From the NCBI GenBank assembly GCA_009392195.1, contig VFGY01000026.1, positions 1 through 64,000 on the forward strand: a stretch of DNA of 64,000 bases. Reading direction: 5' to 3'. The notes under the pieces were generated by a model, which saw only the letters and a list, made by a program, of their open reading frames with translations, ran no database searches and was not told the origin of the DNA. This DNA is from SAR202 cluster bacterium (lineage in GTDB: Bacteria; Chloroflexota; Dehalococcoidia; Lucifugimonadales; OSU-TB39). Made by a program: the position numbers and the translations under genes. Positions 30,887 to 41,060 of the stretch are shown piece by piece (position 1 is the stretch's first letter; each line of letters opens with the position of its first letter).

Positions 30887-32270
30887 ATCTCATAAAACAA
30901 CTTATGAAAGATCTTGGACTGACTCTAGGGACCTTACTAAAAGTTTTCTCTCCAGGATTATTGGAACCACATCTTTTTTCTGGTATCTAGTTGCTATTTT
31001 CACAACTTTATTTACCATAGGAGTAGTCGGGTTTGTTCTAAAACTATATGATGTAGGGACTGATTCGCCTAAAAACTGGGGCTACTATGCAGCCTTGGTC
31101 TCTTTTGTTTTGACAACTTTCCAATCAGCTCCAATGGCCGCTATAGCTCCGAGAATAGCGAAAGCTCATTGGAGAAGGCCGTTTTCTAGGATAGCAGAGA
31201 TTTTCTGCGTAGCAGGTTCAATAAACGTTTTGTTCTTCATACCTCTAGTTTGGATATTGCCAGGTTTAGAGGATGGACGTAGAAGCCTATGGTTTTATGG
31301 AGAATTACAAAATGTACAGTACATGCCACAAATCATAAGTACAATTGCTATTCTATCTTTGTCAATTTGTGGATTAATGCTTGTATGGTTGTCTTCTTCA
31401 CCAGACCTCGCAATAACGAAAAATAAAACAACCGGCATAAGAAAATCCCTTCAAACGAGATTAGGATCTTGGTGGATAGGAAGTAGTGCACAGTGGTTCA
31501 TGCTTCACCACAGATTAGGTATTCTTGGAGCATTCTATTTTATGTCTCTAGTAGCAGTACATTTCACCTTCTCCAGTGATTTTTGCATGGCATTGATCCC
31601 AGGCTGGATTGACGCACTATTCCCTGTAACCCATGCCCATAATTCACTACAGGCAGGTGTATCAATAGTAATACTTACAATGTTTATAATGCATAAATTC
31701 GGAGGATATGAAAAAGAAATTGAATTAGATCAATTTTGGGGAATGGGAAAATTACAATTTGCATTATGTATCCTATGGTTTTGGTTCTGGTTCTCAAGCT
31801 TTATCATATTTTGGTATGGAGCTAAACCTGCTGAACAAAGCGTGATAGAACTATTAATATCCGGACCATATTTGCCCATATTCATCGCAGTTTTCTGCCT
31901 TAATTTCTTAATCCCTCTATTTACTATGATTTGGAATCCACTGCGAGTAAGTATATTAGGGCCTACTCTTATAGCAGTATGTGTATTAATTGGGACGGCA
32001 CTGGACAGAATAAGACTTTATGTAGCTGCCTATTCAGTTTCTGAACAGGCACCCGCACATTCTCTCCAGAATATACCTTCAGCAATGTCACCATCTACCT
32101 ACGATGTGATGATATGGATTGGTGGTTTATCAGGGTGCATATTAGTTTACTTATTAGCAACTAAAGTATTCCCCGTCATGAATATATGGGAACAAAAAGA
32201 ACTTTTATTGTATAAATATCACAAAAAATTCCATAGGACCGAAGTATTAGTACTGGGTAAACCAGAGTAA
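30873..32270 (+). CDS. NrfD/PsrC-like integral membrane subunit (ActF-like)
   Basis: About 10 hydrophobic segments; NrfD-type pattern (AHWRRPFSRIAEIFCVAGS; LHHRLGILGAFYFMSLVAVHFTFSSDFCMALIPGW). Weaker match to ActC than the next gene. Confidence 0.7.
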   Translation: MSTTESHKTTYERSWTDSRDLTKSFLSRIIGTTSFFWYLVAIFTTLFTIGVVGFVLKLYDVGTDSPKNWGYYAALVSFVLTTFQSAPMAAIAPRIAKAHWRRPFSRIAEIFCVAGSINVLFFIPLVWILPGLEDGRRSLWFYGELQNVQYMPQIISTIAILSLSICGLMLVWLSSSPDLAITKNKTTGIRKSLQTRLGSWWIGSSAQWFMLHHRLGILGAFYFMSLVAVHFTFSSDFCMALIPGWIDALFPVTHAHNSLQAGVSIVILTMFIMHKFGGYEKEIELDQFWGMGKLQFALCILWFWFWFSSFIIFWYGAKPAEQSVIELLISGPYLPIFIAVFCLNFLIPLFTMIWNPLRVSILGPTLIAVCVLIGTALDRIRLYVAAYSVSEQAPAHSLQNIPSAMSPSTYDVMIWIGGLSGCILVYLLATKVFPVMNIWEQKELLLYKYHKKFHRTEVLVLGKPE

Positions 32271-32302
32271 TTGTTTAAGGATTATAAAGAAGGAATGAAT
32301 TA

Positions 32303-33679
32303 ATGCAAGAACATACCCAGTTAACTCAAAAACGAATCAATGACGATTTGCTACATAGCGTATTTACCGTTCCTAGATGGTGGCCAGGTAGCACGTTAAT
32401 ACTTTTGCTAATTTTTATTGCTGGCGCTTGTGCCTTCGGTTATATGATTAATAAAGGTATCGGGGTAACCGGTCTAAACAGGCCTGCTTACTGGGGCGTT
32501 TTCATTGTTAATTTCGTTTTTTGGATAGGTATTAGCCACGCTGGAATCATGGTTTCTGCAATTTTGAGATTAACACAAGCAGAGTGGAGAAGACCAATTA
32601 CAAGAGCAGCAGAGGTTCTCACGGTATTTTCTCTTACAGCAGCTCTCATGGCTGCTCCTTTGACACACGTTGGAAGACAATGGAGAGTACTCTATTGGGT
32701 ATTCCCCTATGACTTCGCAAGAGGAATTTGGCCGAATGTAAGATCTCCTTTCGTTTGGGATCCAAGCGCAGTAATGACATATCTTATTGCAAGTACATTG
32801 TTTGTAATAATTTGTTTAATACCAGACTTAGCAGTAGTAAGAGATAGAAGCAAAGGGCTCAGAAAAAAGATATATGGAGTTTTATGTCTTGGCTGGAGAG
32901 GTACACCAAGACAATGGAAACTACAAACAGTTGCCGGAATATTATTATCAGCTTTAGTTTTACCTGTATTTGCTTCAGTACACAGCATAGTCTCATGGGA
33001 CTTTGCAGTCCAAATTGGTCCTGAAGCTTGGCATTCAACAATTTTTGCACCATACTTTATAATCGGTGCAATCCATTCTGGAGTGTCAGCTGTCGCAACG
33101 TTGATGGTAGTTATGGTTTGGGCGTGGGGCTATAGAACGTACATAACACCTGACCATTTAGACGCAATCGCACGATTATTGATTGTGGTTGCTGTAACTT
33201 GGTTTTTCTTTTTCTTTCTTGAATGGATATATGCTCTATACACCCTAGAATTTGGCGAATTAGCTATGAGAGAGCTACAGGTGTTTAGTTGGCCCTATGG
33301 GGCGTTATTTATAGTGTTCCTATTTACAGCCTTTTTAATTCCCGTACCCATGTGGCTTTTTAGAAATATAAGAAGAAGCTATTTATGGATGTTTATAACC
33401 ACAATACTTGTCAATATAGGTATGTGGCTAGAAAGATTTTTAATTATTGTTCCTGGAGTGATACGCAGGGGAGAATTAATGTTTAATTGGGGCACATACC
33501 ATCCAAGTATAATAGAGATCTTAATGGTATTAGCAACATTCGGCTGGATGATGTTTGGATTATTAGTTTTTTCAAAAATCTTCCCGTTAGTTCCACTTTT
33601 TGATGTCAAAGAAGGAATGGTAGGTAGAGATGAAATTAAAATTGGCCGCAGAATAATACCTGCGTCAATAAGAGAATAA
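32303..33679 (+). CDS. actC: ACIII subunit C, NrfD/PsrC-like
   Basis: YWGVFIVNFVFWIGISHAGIMVSAILRLTQAEWRRPITRAAEVLTVFSL; VHSIVSWDFAVQIGPEAWHSTIFAPYFIIGAIHSG. Confidence 0.9.
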   Translation: MQEHTQLTQKRINDDLLHSVFTVPRWWPGSTLILLLIFIAGACAFGYMINKGIGVTGLNRPAYWGVFIVNFVFWIGISHAGIMVSAILRLTQAEWRRPITRAAEVLTVFSLTAALMAAPLTHVGRQWRVLYWVFPYDFARGIWPNVRSPFVWDPSAVMTYLIASTLFVIICLIPDLAVVRDRSKGLRKKIYGVLCLGWRGTPRQWKLQTVAGILLSALVLPVFASVHSIVSWDFAVQIGPEAWHSTIFAPYFIIGAIHSGVSAVATLMVVMVWAWGYRTYITPDHLDAIARLLIVVAVTWFFFFFLEWIYALYTLEFGELAMRELQVFSWPYGALFIVFLFTAFLIPVPMWLFRNIRRSYLWMFITTILVNIGMWLERFLIIVPGVIRRGELMFNWGTYHPSIIEILMVLATFGWMMFGLLVFSKIFPLVPLFDVKEGMVGRDEIKIGRRIIPASIRE

Positions 33680-33691
33680 AAGGGGGTTTAT

Positions 33692-34237
33692 GTGGTGAAC
33701 TCAATATCCAATATTTTAAATCAACAAAGCGTTTTAGGGTTATTTTCAACAGAAGACTCTGCTGCTGACGCATTAGATGCATTATCAGAAGCTGGATTCG
33801 ACTCTAAAGAATATGAAATATTAACAGGTACTCCCTATCCAGAAGGAACATTTGGAGAAGAAGAACCCAAGCACAAACTATTTCGATTCCCATTAATCGG
33901 TGCAGCCTGTGGGTTCATCGTTGGCCTCGGCCTTACAACTGCTACACAATTAGCTTATCCAGTAGTAACGGGCGGTAAGCCTATATTATCCATACCTGCA
34001 ATGCTAATCATAATGTATGAAGGTACTATGCTAGGTGCTATATTAATGACAGTAGCAGGTATAATATTTGAATCTAGACTGCCAAGATTATTTATGGGAG
34101 CTTATAGTCCTAAAATTACCGAAGGCTTTATTGGAGTTGCTGTTACTTCAGCACCCGAAAAAATCCAGAAGGCAGAAGAAGTTTTGAAAAAATGTGGCGC
34201 AGAAGAAATAACAAACGGTCAGGATACATCCGAATGA
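33692..34237 (+). CDS. actD: ACIII subunit D (DUF3341)
   Basis: LGLFSTEDSAADALDALSEAGFDSKEYEILTGTPYPEG...; two TM helices; GTG start possible. Confidence 0.85.
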   Translation: MVNSISNILNQQSVLGLFSTEDSAADALDALSEAGFDSKEYEILTGTPYPEGTFGEEEPKHKLFRFPLIGAACGFIVGLGLTTATQLAYPVVTGGKPILSIPAMLIIMYEGTMLGAILMTVAGIIFESRLPRLFMGAYSPKITEGFIGVAVTSAPEKIQKAEEVLKKCGAEEITNGQDTSE

Positions 34238-34932
34238 AAATAATGAATGTAAATAATTTCAAATACATTCACGTCTTTTTCACATCCGTTATGTGTTTAT
34301 GTCTTCTCATTTTACTTGGATGCTCAGGAAATATGAGGACCGGTGATGTAGAAATTGCAGGAGGATTGATAAAAGCTAAGGGTCCTGCATTCCCAGAATC
34401 CGGTGCACATAAAGTGGAGATTTTCACCGAAATGCACTACCAACCTTCATATAAATCTCAAGAGCCAAGTAGGATTTTACCTCCGCCTAATTCTGTTCCT
34501 GTAACAGGTAAAGAAATAAGTTATAAAAGCCTCGAAGATTATAACAACTACTCTCCTAACATAAATCTTGCAAGTAATGATTTAGAGTTGGGACAACAAC
34601 TATATACTATTAATTGTCTAGTGTGTCATGGAGCTAGTCTAAAAGGAATTGATGAAACTCAAATAGAATTAAAAGCAACTATATTGAATCTTAATGATGT
34701 TGAAAATAACCCTCTTTACAATAGAGGGCCTTATCCAGCTAATTTATTAAGTGAAGTAACTACTAATTCTACCGACAGTGAAATTTTCGCCTTTATATCA
34801 TGGGGTGGTAGACAAGGGTTTGCAGCACGCGAAAAAGACAAAGCGTCGAATTCTCCAATGCCTCAATTCTATTATATGCTTTCTGAAACAGAAAGATGGG
34901 CCTTAGTCAATTATATAAGATCATTTCAGTAG
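34234..34932 (+). CDS. actE: ACIII subunit E: monoheme cytochrome c lipoprotein
   Basis: ATGA overlap with actD; lipobox LILLGCSG; one CXXCH (CLVCHGASLKG). ATG at 34234 preferred over the longer ORF. Confidence 0.82.
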   Translation: MKIMNVNNFKYIHVFFTSVMCLCLLILLGCSGNMRTGDVEIAGGLIKAKGPAFPESGAHKVEIFTEMHYQPSYKSQEPSRILPPPNSVPVTGKEISYKSLEDYNNYSPNINLASNDLELGQQLYTINCLVCHGASLKGIDETQIELKATILNLNDVENNPLYNRGPYPANLLSEVTTNSTDSEIFAFISWGGRQGFAAREKDKASNSPMPQFYYMLSETERWALVNYIRSFQ

Positions 34933-34996
34933 AATTTTACTAACATGATATAGTTGGATTTTACTAGCAATATATATATTATTGAGTATCCAAAAC

Positions 34997-35701
34997 ATGC
35001 AAATACCAGAAAACCAAATGGCTTGGCCTCGCAAAAGATTCACAGGAACTATAGGTTTATATGGGGCTTGTTTAGGTATTGCGGCAATATTGATATCTTT
35101 CATGTCGCCTGAATCAGGCTTTTTAGAATCTGCACCTGACACCCAACAAGTTTCCAACATGTCCAATTATGTTTGGCAAACAGCACAGGATACAACTCTA
35201 CTCAGAGCAATTATTCTTTCTGTATGTGGCTTTATTGGAGGAGCATTTATTACAATTCCAGTAGCCTACTGGTGGTTCGGAAAAAAACCAACATTCACAG
35301 CATATTCAAAAAAAACACTAGACTCGAGAGGTGTCCCTGCATGGCTTATGATGGGCTTAATGTATGGGCTTATTTTCCCACTGGTTGTTGGAGCTTATTT
35401 CTTGCCATTTGGAAGAGAATTCATACTCTTTCTCACTGGCTTAACTTCTGTTCCTGATTTAGTTATAAGCCAAACAGACTTGTTCACAGGTAAATGGATA
35501 AGATTCATGTTTGTGGTTGGGGCACGACTTTTGTTTGCTGGTATATTTGCCGGATTCGCTTTTGGTCCAGGGGCATGGATAATAGATAAATTCGTATCCA
35601 GTGATAATCAAAAATCATCTCGTTTCACTAGTTGGATTATTACTTTTGCCATGTCTTCGGGAGTCATTTTATTTGCTTTAATTTGGGTGTCAGGCGACTA
35701 A
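34997..35701 (+). CDS. multi-TM membrane protein of unknown function, last gene of the ACIII operon
   Basis: Five to six hydrophobic helices; same strand, 64 nt after actE; no family recognised. Confidence 0.6.
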   Translation: MQIPENQMAWPRKRFTGTIGLYGACLGIAAILISFMSPESGFLESAPDTQQVSNMSNYVWQTAQDTTLLRAIILSVCGFIGGAFITIPVAYWWFGKKPTFTAYSKKTLDSRGVPAWLMMGLMYGLIFPLVVGAYFLPFGREFILFLTGLTSVPDLVISQTDLFTGKWIRFMFVVGARLLFAGIFAGFAFGPGAWIIDKFVSSDNQKSSRFTSWIITFAMSSGVILFALIWVSGD

Positions 35702-35783
35702 ATTTAATACATACAAATTCACTAATCCACAATGAACAAAAAACTTACGTTTTCCAAGTAACTTTAGAAATAAGCAAATAGCC

Positions 35784-35813
35784 TTGACACGAATATAATA
35801 ATACTATACTCTT
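35784..35813 (+). promoter_or_regulatory. putative promoter of the ABC transporter operon
   Basis: TTGACA at 35784-35789 followed by TATACT/TACTCT at 15-17 nt spacing. Confidence 0.45.
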
Positions 35814-35883
35814 TTCCCACCTGTACCTCGTATCGTATTATGGTAAAATCTATACGTTCGAAACTTCTAAAGGGATATCAACT

Positions 35884-36876
35884 ATGGCAAATTATATAGT
35901 AAAAAGAATAATACTAGCTTTCTTCACTACAGCTGCTATATCGGTACTTTCCTTCGTTGTAATTCAACTACCTAAAGGTGATTACGTTGACTGGTATGTT
36001 GAAGATTTAATGCAAAAAGGCGACCATATTAGCTTAGCACAGGCCCAAAACATAAGAGAATATTATGGACTAGATAAACCGATGTTGCTTCAGTATGGGA
36101 TGTGGATGTGGCGAATGTCTAGCTTAGATTTTGGCTACGGATTTGAAGGTCAAAAACCAGTTGAGGAACAAATTGCTGAAAAACTACCTACTACAATTGC
36201 TTTAGTTGCCTTCACAACAGTAATAACTTGGTTATTTGCGATACCGGTAGGTATATATACAGCAATGAGACAACACACGGTTGAAGACTACACTATGACC
36301 TTTTTAGGTTTCATAGGATTGGCTGTGCCTGATTTCTTATTAGGTCTATTAATGATGTACATCTTCTTTAAATATTTTGATTTCAGTGTAGGAGGATTGT
36401 TCTCAAGTCAATATGAATATGCTCCTTGGAGTTGGGATAAATTCGTAGACTTATGTCAGCACATGATTATTCCAGCTGTTGTATTAGGTACAGCTGGTAC
36501 AGCTGGATTAATAAGAACAATGCGTAACAACTTACTAGACGAACTTGCAAAACCATACGTTTTGACGGCTAGGTCTAAAGGCCTAAGAGGGTGGCGAGTA
36601 ATTGTTAAATACCCTGTTCGTGTGGCATTAAACCCGTTTATAAGCGGTATCGGCGGAGTGCTACCAAGTCTTGTGAGTGGAAGCGTGATCGTGTCCTTTG
36701 TGTTGAGCTTGCCTACTCTAGGACCTTTGCTACTAAATTCAATTCAAAGACAAGATATGTACCTAGCAGGAACTATCATATTGATGCTAGGAGCATTAAC
36801 AGTACTTGGATTCTTGATTTCCGACCTTATGTTGGTGTTAGTAGATCCACGTATTAAATTTGAAGGCAAAGAATAA
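35884..36876 (+). CDS. ABC transporter permease, oligopeptide/dipeptide type (DppB/OppB)
   Basis: FVVIQLPKGDY, YYGLDKPMLLQYGMWM, TARSKGLRGWRVIVKYPVRVALNPFISGIG. Confidence 0.9.
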   Translation: MANYIVKRIILAFFTTAAISVLSFVVIQLPKGDYVDWYVEDLMQKGDHISLAQAQNIREYYGLDKPMLLQYGMWMWRMSSLDFGYGFEGQKPVEEQIAEKLPTTIALVAFTTVITWLFAIPVGIYTAMRQHTVEDYTMTFLGFIGLAVPDFLLGLLMMYIFFKYFDFSVGGLFSSQYEYAPWSWDKFVDLCQHMIIPAVVLGTAGTAGLIRTMRNNLLDELAKPYVLTARSKGLRGWRVIVKYPVRVALNPFISGIGGVLPSLVSGSVIVSFVLSLPTLGPLLLNSIQRQDMYLAGTIILMLGALTVLGFLISDLMLVLVDPRIKFEGKE

Positions 36877-36910
36877 AAACTATTAAATATATCTTTATAG
36901 GTATTTAAAT

Positions 36911-38134
36911 ATGACACAACAAGTAAAAGAAGAAAACCCAAGTCAGAGTGACGACAACGAAGAAATATTAGTGGCAACACAATATCAGTTGATGTGGTGG
37001 GGATTCAAAAAACATAAACCTGCAATGATTTCAGGAGTTGTTTTGATGTTGTTCTATATATTATTCCCAATAGCTGAATTTATGGGGATAGGAGATCCTG
37101 CTCAGGTTAGAACTCAATTCCACTATATAAGACCTCAGGCGTTACATTTTTTTGAGTCTACGATTGATGGCAACAAATTTAATCCACACGTAAAAGGTGT
37201 CCGTGGATTTAGAGATCCACTAACCCATAAAAAAGATTACGAAGTTTTGGAAGATGAAATACTCCCAGTTGGATTATGGCAAACAAGTTGGGATTATAAG
37301 TTTTTGGGTATAATTGAAACAAGAAAGCATCTTGTTGGCTTTAAGCATGAAGAATTTTGGTCCGATCCAAAACGTGATGAACAAACACCTGAACAACTAG
37401 CTAAATCGTTAGATAGAGAGCTGAAGAAAAGGCCTTCTTTATACCTTCTTGGAAGTGACAAGGTAGGTAGGGATCAATGGTCAAGATTACTATTATCGAA
37501 CAGGATTTCTCTTTCGATAGGGTTGATAGGTGTTGCACTTAGCTTCTTATTTGGGATAACACTCGGAGGCATTTCAGGTTACTATGGAGGCATAGTTGAT
37601 ACAATTATTCAACGTGCTATTGAAATCATTCAATCGGTACCAACACTTCCTCTATGGATTGGATTATCCGCTGCGGTACCAAGAGATTGGGGGGTGCTGC
37701 AAGTATATTTGGCCATAACTATAATATTGTCGGTATTGGGGTGGACGGGAACAGCAAGAGTTGTGAGAGGAAAATTCTTATCTTTAAGAGAAGAGGATTT
37801 TGTGATGGCCGCACAAATTGCTGGAGCAAATGAGGGAAGAATTATGTTTAGACACATGCTGCCTTCATTCTATAGCCATTTGATTGCTCAAGTCAGTTTG
37901 TCTATCCCTGGTATGATAATTGGAGAAATATCTCTTAGCTTCTTAGGACTAGGTTTAAGAGCACCAGCTGTAAGCTACGGAATTATGCTGCAACAAGCAC
38001 AAAACCCACAAGTTGTGGCTTTATACCCATGGCTTATGTTTGTAGCGATACCTGTCATATTCATTGTTTTAGCATTTAACTTCTTAGGTGATGGCCTTAG
38101 GGATGCGGCTGACCCATATGGAGGAAGGAATTAA
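36911..38134 (+). CDS. ABC transporter permease, oligopeptide/dipeptide type (DppC/OppC) with long insert after TM1
   Basis: LGSDKVGRDQWSRLLLSNRISLSIGL, EEDFVMAAQIAGANEGRIMFRHMLPSFYSHLI, FLGDGLRDAADPYGGRN. Confidence 0.9.
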   Translation: MTQQVKEENPSQSDDNEEILVATQYQLMWWGFKKHKPAMISGVVLMLFYILFPIAEFMGIGDPAQVRTQFHYIRPQALHFFESTIDGNKFNPHVKGVRGFRDPLTHKKDYEVLEDEILPVGLWQTSWDYKFLGIIETRKHLVGFKHEEFWSDPKRDEQTPEQLAKSLDRELKKRPSLYLLGSDKVGRDQWSRLLLSNRISLSIGLIGVALSFLFGITLGGISGYYGGIVDTIIQRAIEIIQSVPTLPLWIGLSAAVPRDWGVLQVYLAITIILSVLGWTGTARVVRGKFLSLREEDFVMAAQIAGANEGRIMFRHMLPSFYSHLIAQVSLSIPGMIIGEISLSFLGLGLRAPAVSYGIMLQQAQNPQVVALYPWLMFVAIPVIFIVLAFNFLGDGLRDAADPYGGRN

Positions 38135-38187
38135 TAAATCCCCTGTGTCATAATTATAAGACTAAAAATTACTTTAGGTAGGTAAAC

Positions 38188-39222
38188 ATGGTTACAACTG
38201 AACAAAAATCAATCTTGTCTGTAAAAGACTTGCAAATATACTTCAACACGGATGAAGGTGTTGTAAGAGCGGTAGACGGAGTTAATTTCGAAATCGCCCA
38301 AGGTAAAACTTTGGGAGTTGTTGGAGAAAGTGGTTGTGGTAAAAGTACAGTGGGAAGAGCTCTTCTTCAAATTCTTGACAGAAACGGAAGAATAAACGGT
38401 GGCGAAATCAATTGGGTTCGTGGTGGTGGAGAAGAGGAAGAAGAAACTATTAACATAGCAAAACAATCTCGTAACAGTTCAATCATGAGATCGATAAGAG
38501 GAGATGATATTGCTTTAGTTTTCCAAGAGCCAATGACATCATTCAGTCCTGTTCATACTATTGGAAACCAATTAATGGAAATGATAAGACTTCATAAAGA
38601 TGTTAGTAAATCCGAAGCAAAAGAAAGAGCTGTTGAACTCCTTGAAATGGTACACATACCTAATCCAGAACAAAGAGTTAATGAATATTCTTTCCAACTG
38701 AGTGGAGGGTTACGTCAAAGAGCTATGATCGCTATGGCTTTAGCATGTGAACCTAAATTACTAATAGCTGATGAGCCAACTACGGCTTTAGACGTAACAA
38801 CACAAGCACAGATATTAGACCTACTTAGAGAACTGCAAGAAAAGAACGGTATGTCAATAATACTGATAACCCATAATCTTGGAGTAGTCGCTGAAATGGC
38901 TGACGAAGTTGTAGTTATGTACCTTGGTAAAGCGGTTGAGTCTGGAACTGCCGAGCAAATATTCCATAACCCACAACATCCGTATACTCAAGGATTGTTA
39001 CGTTCGATACCAAGTATATACGCTAAATCTGAAGGCAAACTACCATCAATTGCTGGTTACATTCCACACCCATTTAATAGACCATCTGGATGTGAGTTTA
39101 GACCAAGATGTGAATCTTATATTGAAGGTGTTTGTGACAAAAACACACCGGTATTTCAAAATCTAAATGATACATCTCAAAAAGTGGCATGTTTCGTACA
39201 TCATCCACCACAGGAGGCATAA
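38188..39222 (+). CDS. ABC transporter ATP-binding protein (DppD/OppD)
   Basis: Walker A GESGCGKST, QEPMTSFSPVHTIG, signature LSGGLRQRAMIAMALACEPKLLIADEPTTALD, C-terminal CEFRPRC. Confidence 0.93.
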   Translation: MVTTEQKSILSVKDLQIYFNTDEGVVRAVDGVNFEIAQGKTLGVVGESGCGKSTVGRALLQILDRNGRINGGEINWVRGGGEEEEETINIAKQSRNSSIMRSIRGDDIALVFQEPMTSFSPVHTIGNQLMEMIRLHKDVSKSEAKERAVELLEMVHIPNPEQRVNEYSFQLSGGLRQRAMIAMALACEPKLLIADEPTTALDVTTQAQILDLLRELQEKNGMSIILITHNLGVVAEMADEVVVMYLGKAVESGTAEQIFHNPQHPYTQGLLRSIPSIYAKSEGKLPSIAGYIPHPFNRPSGCEFRPRCESYIEGVCDKNTPVFQNLNDTSQKVACFVHHPPQEA

Positions 39223-39225
39223 ATC

Positions 39226-40278
39226 GTGGCAGAAACAAAAACAGAAACAAAAACTGGAAACATACTAGAAGTAAATAATCTAGTTAAATATTTCCCAATA
39301 CAAAAAGGGTTTTTAAAACGTCATGTAGGTGATGTTAGAGCCGTCGATGACGTGTCTTTTACTATTGAAAATGGAGAGACATTAGCTCTAGTTGGAGAAA
39401 GCGGTTGTGGTAAAACCACAACCTCCAGATGCATATTGCGGGCGATTGAACCAACCAGTGGCGAAGTGAATTTTGTAACAAAAGACGACCAAACTGTTGA
39501 TGTAACTCAACTAGGTAAAGAAGCTCTTCGTGAATTACGTCAAGACATGCAAATGATCTTTCAAGACCCGTTTAGCTCTTTGAATCCAAGAATGATGTTA
39601 CTAGATATAGTTGGTGAACCACTGTTAGTCCATGGAATGAAAAGTCGTTCAGACAGAGCAGATAGAGTTGCTGAGCTTCTTAGGTTAGTAGGACTAAGAC
39701 CTGAATATATGAGAAGATTCCCACACGCATTTAGTGGTGGTGAAAGACAGAGAATAGGAATTGCAAGAGCATTAGCACTTAATCCAAGATTGGTTGTAGC
39801 CGATGAACCTGTTTCTGCTCTAGACGTATCAGTACAAGCAGCTGTAATAAACCTTCTTGAAGATTTACAAGAACAATTAGGATTAACCTATTTGTTTGTA
39901 GCTCATGACTTAAGTGTTGTAAGACATATTGCAGACCGTACAGCAGTTATGTACGTTGGTAAAATCGTTGAACTAGCTGACACTGAGGAATTGTTTGAAA
40001 ATCCTCGACACCCATATACTGCAGCGCTATTGTCAGCTGTACCTATACCGGATCCTCGATTCAAAGCTAGTCGAATACCACTCGAAGGCGAGGTTGCAAA
40101 TCCTGCAGCTCCACCATCAGGATGCTACTTCCATCCAAGGTGTCCTCATGCAACAGACCAGTGTGCAATTGATACACCTCAACTGGAAGAAATTAGTCCA
40201 GGGCACTGGGTAAGTTGCTTAAGAGCTAAAGAAATTGATTTAGCTGGATTACAAGCATCTCACGGAATGGAAAAGTAA
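39226..40278 (+). CDS. ABC transporter ATP-binding protein (DppF/OppF)
   Basis: [62 protein letters not shown]. Confidence 0.93.
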   Translation: MAETKTETKTGNILEVNNLVKYFPIQKGFLKRHVGDVRAVDDVSFTIENGETLALVGESGCGKTTTSRCILRAIEPTSGEVNFVTKDDQTVDVTQLGKEALRELRQDMQMIFQDPFSSLNPRMMLLDIVGEPLLVHGMKSRSDRADRVAELLRLVGLRPEYMRRFPHAFSGGERQRIGIARALALNPRLVVADEPVSALDVSVQAAVINLLEDLQEQLGLTYLFVAHDLSVVRHIADRTAVMYVGKIVELADTEELFENPRHPYTAALLSAVPIPDPRFKASRIPLEGEVANPAAPPSGCYFHPRCPHATDQCAIDTPQLEEISPGHWVSCLRAKEIDLAGLQASHGMEK

Positions 40279-40335
40279 AACTCGGGGTTTTTGAATCACT
40301 TTATCAATAAATAATCTGTTAGTAATAGGTTAAAT

Positions 40336-40845
40336 ATGGAAGTATACCAAGCTGTTACCACATTATTGGCAGTGCGTGAATTTCAGAAAAAACCTGTATC
40401 GGAAACCTTGGTGAATAAAATCATCGAGTCTGCTAGGCTTACTGGAAGTAGTATGAATCTTCAACCCTGGCATTTCATTTTGATTAGAAATCGTGGCACG
40501 CTTGTTAAAATCGGTGAACTTGTCACATCAGGTAAATATACTGCCCAAGCTAATTTCGCTATAGCTGTTGCTACAGAAAAATCATCTCAGTTTGCGATAT
40601 CTGACGCTAGCAGAGCAATCCAATCCATGATGCTTACCGCATGGTCGGAAGGTGTAGGTTCAAACTGGACCGGTTGGGTTGGAATGACCAAGGTGGCTAA
40701 TTTACTAGGTATACCTAAGAATTTAGATGTAATTGCCGTAGTGCCTTTCGGATATCCCAAGAAAATCCATACTAAAGGCATAAAGAATAGAAAATCGCTT
40801 AAAGAAATTGTCCACGCTGAGGAATTTGGTAAATCTTTATCTTAA
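40336..40845 (+). CDS. nitroreductase-family protein
   Basis: LAVREFQKKPVSETLVNKIIESARLTGSSMNLQPWHFILI; GIPKNLDVIAVVPFGYP. Confidence 0.88.
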   Translation: MEVYQAVTTLLAVREFQKKPVSETLVNKIIESARLTGSSMNLQPWHFILIRNRGTLVKIGELVTSGKYTAQANFAIAVATEKSSQFAISDASRAIQSMMLTAWSEGVGSNWTGWVGMTKVANLLGIPKNLDVIAVVPFGYPKKIHTKGIKNRKSLKEIVHAEEFGKSLS

Positions 40846-41060
40846 TAATATCCAATAGTAATACTTTTAATGATTATATTAAAAGCACCTTAAGTAAGTT
40901 AAAGCTTTATTTGTCACACTGGTTATGAACTAAATTATTTGCCAGTAAGTGTTTAACAACGTTAATTTTATTATTATCATTTATCAAGTATTTTGGTTAG
41001 TGAATTTAATTTTACTTACTAGCGTATGTGATATAATTTCGACAAAATAAAGGTTAAATC

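Noticed and set aside
38410-38450. GA-rich tract in the DppD-like gene as a coding microsatellite or phase-variable repeat
   Set aside because: Short, imperfect and in frame (GGGEEEEE); not a clean repeat unit, so treated only as a protein insert.
40846-41060. CTTTTAAT-GATTAT-ATTAAAAG hairpin upstream of prs as a terminator
   Set aside because: AT-only stem without a following T-tract on the + strand; too weak to call.
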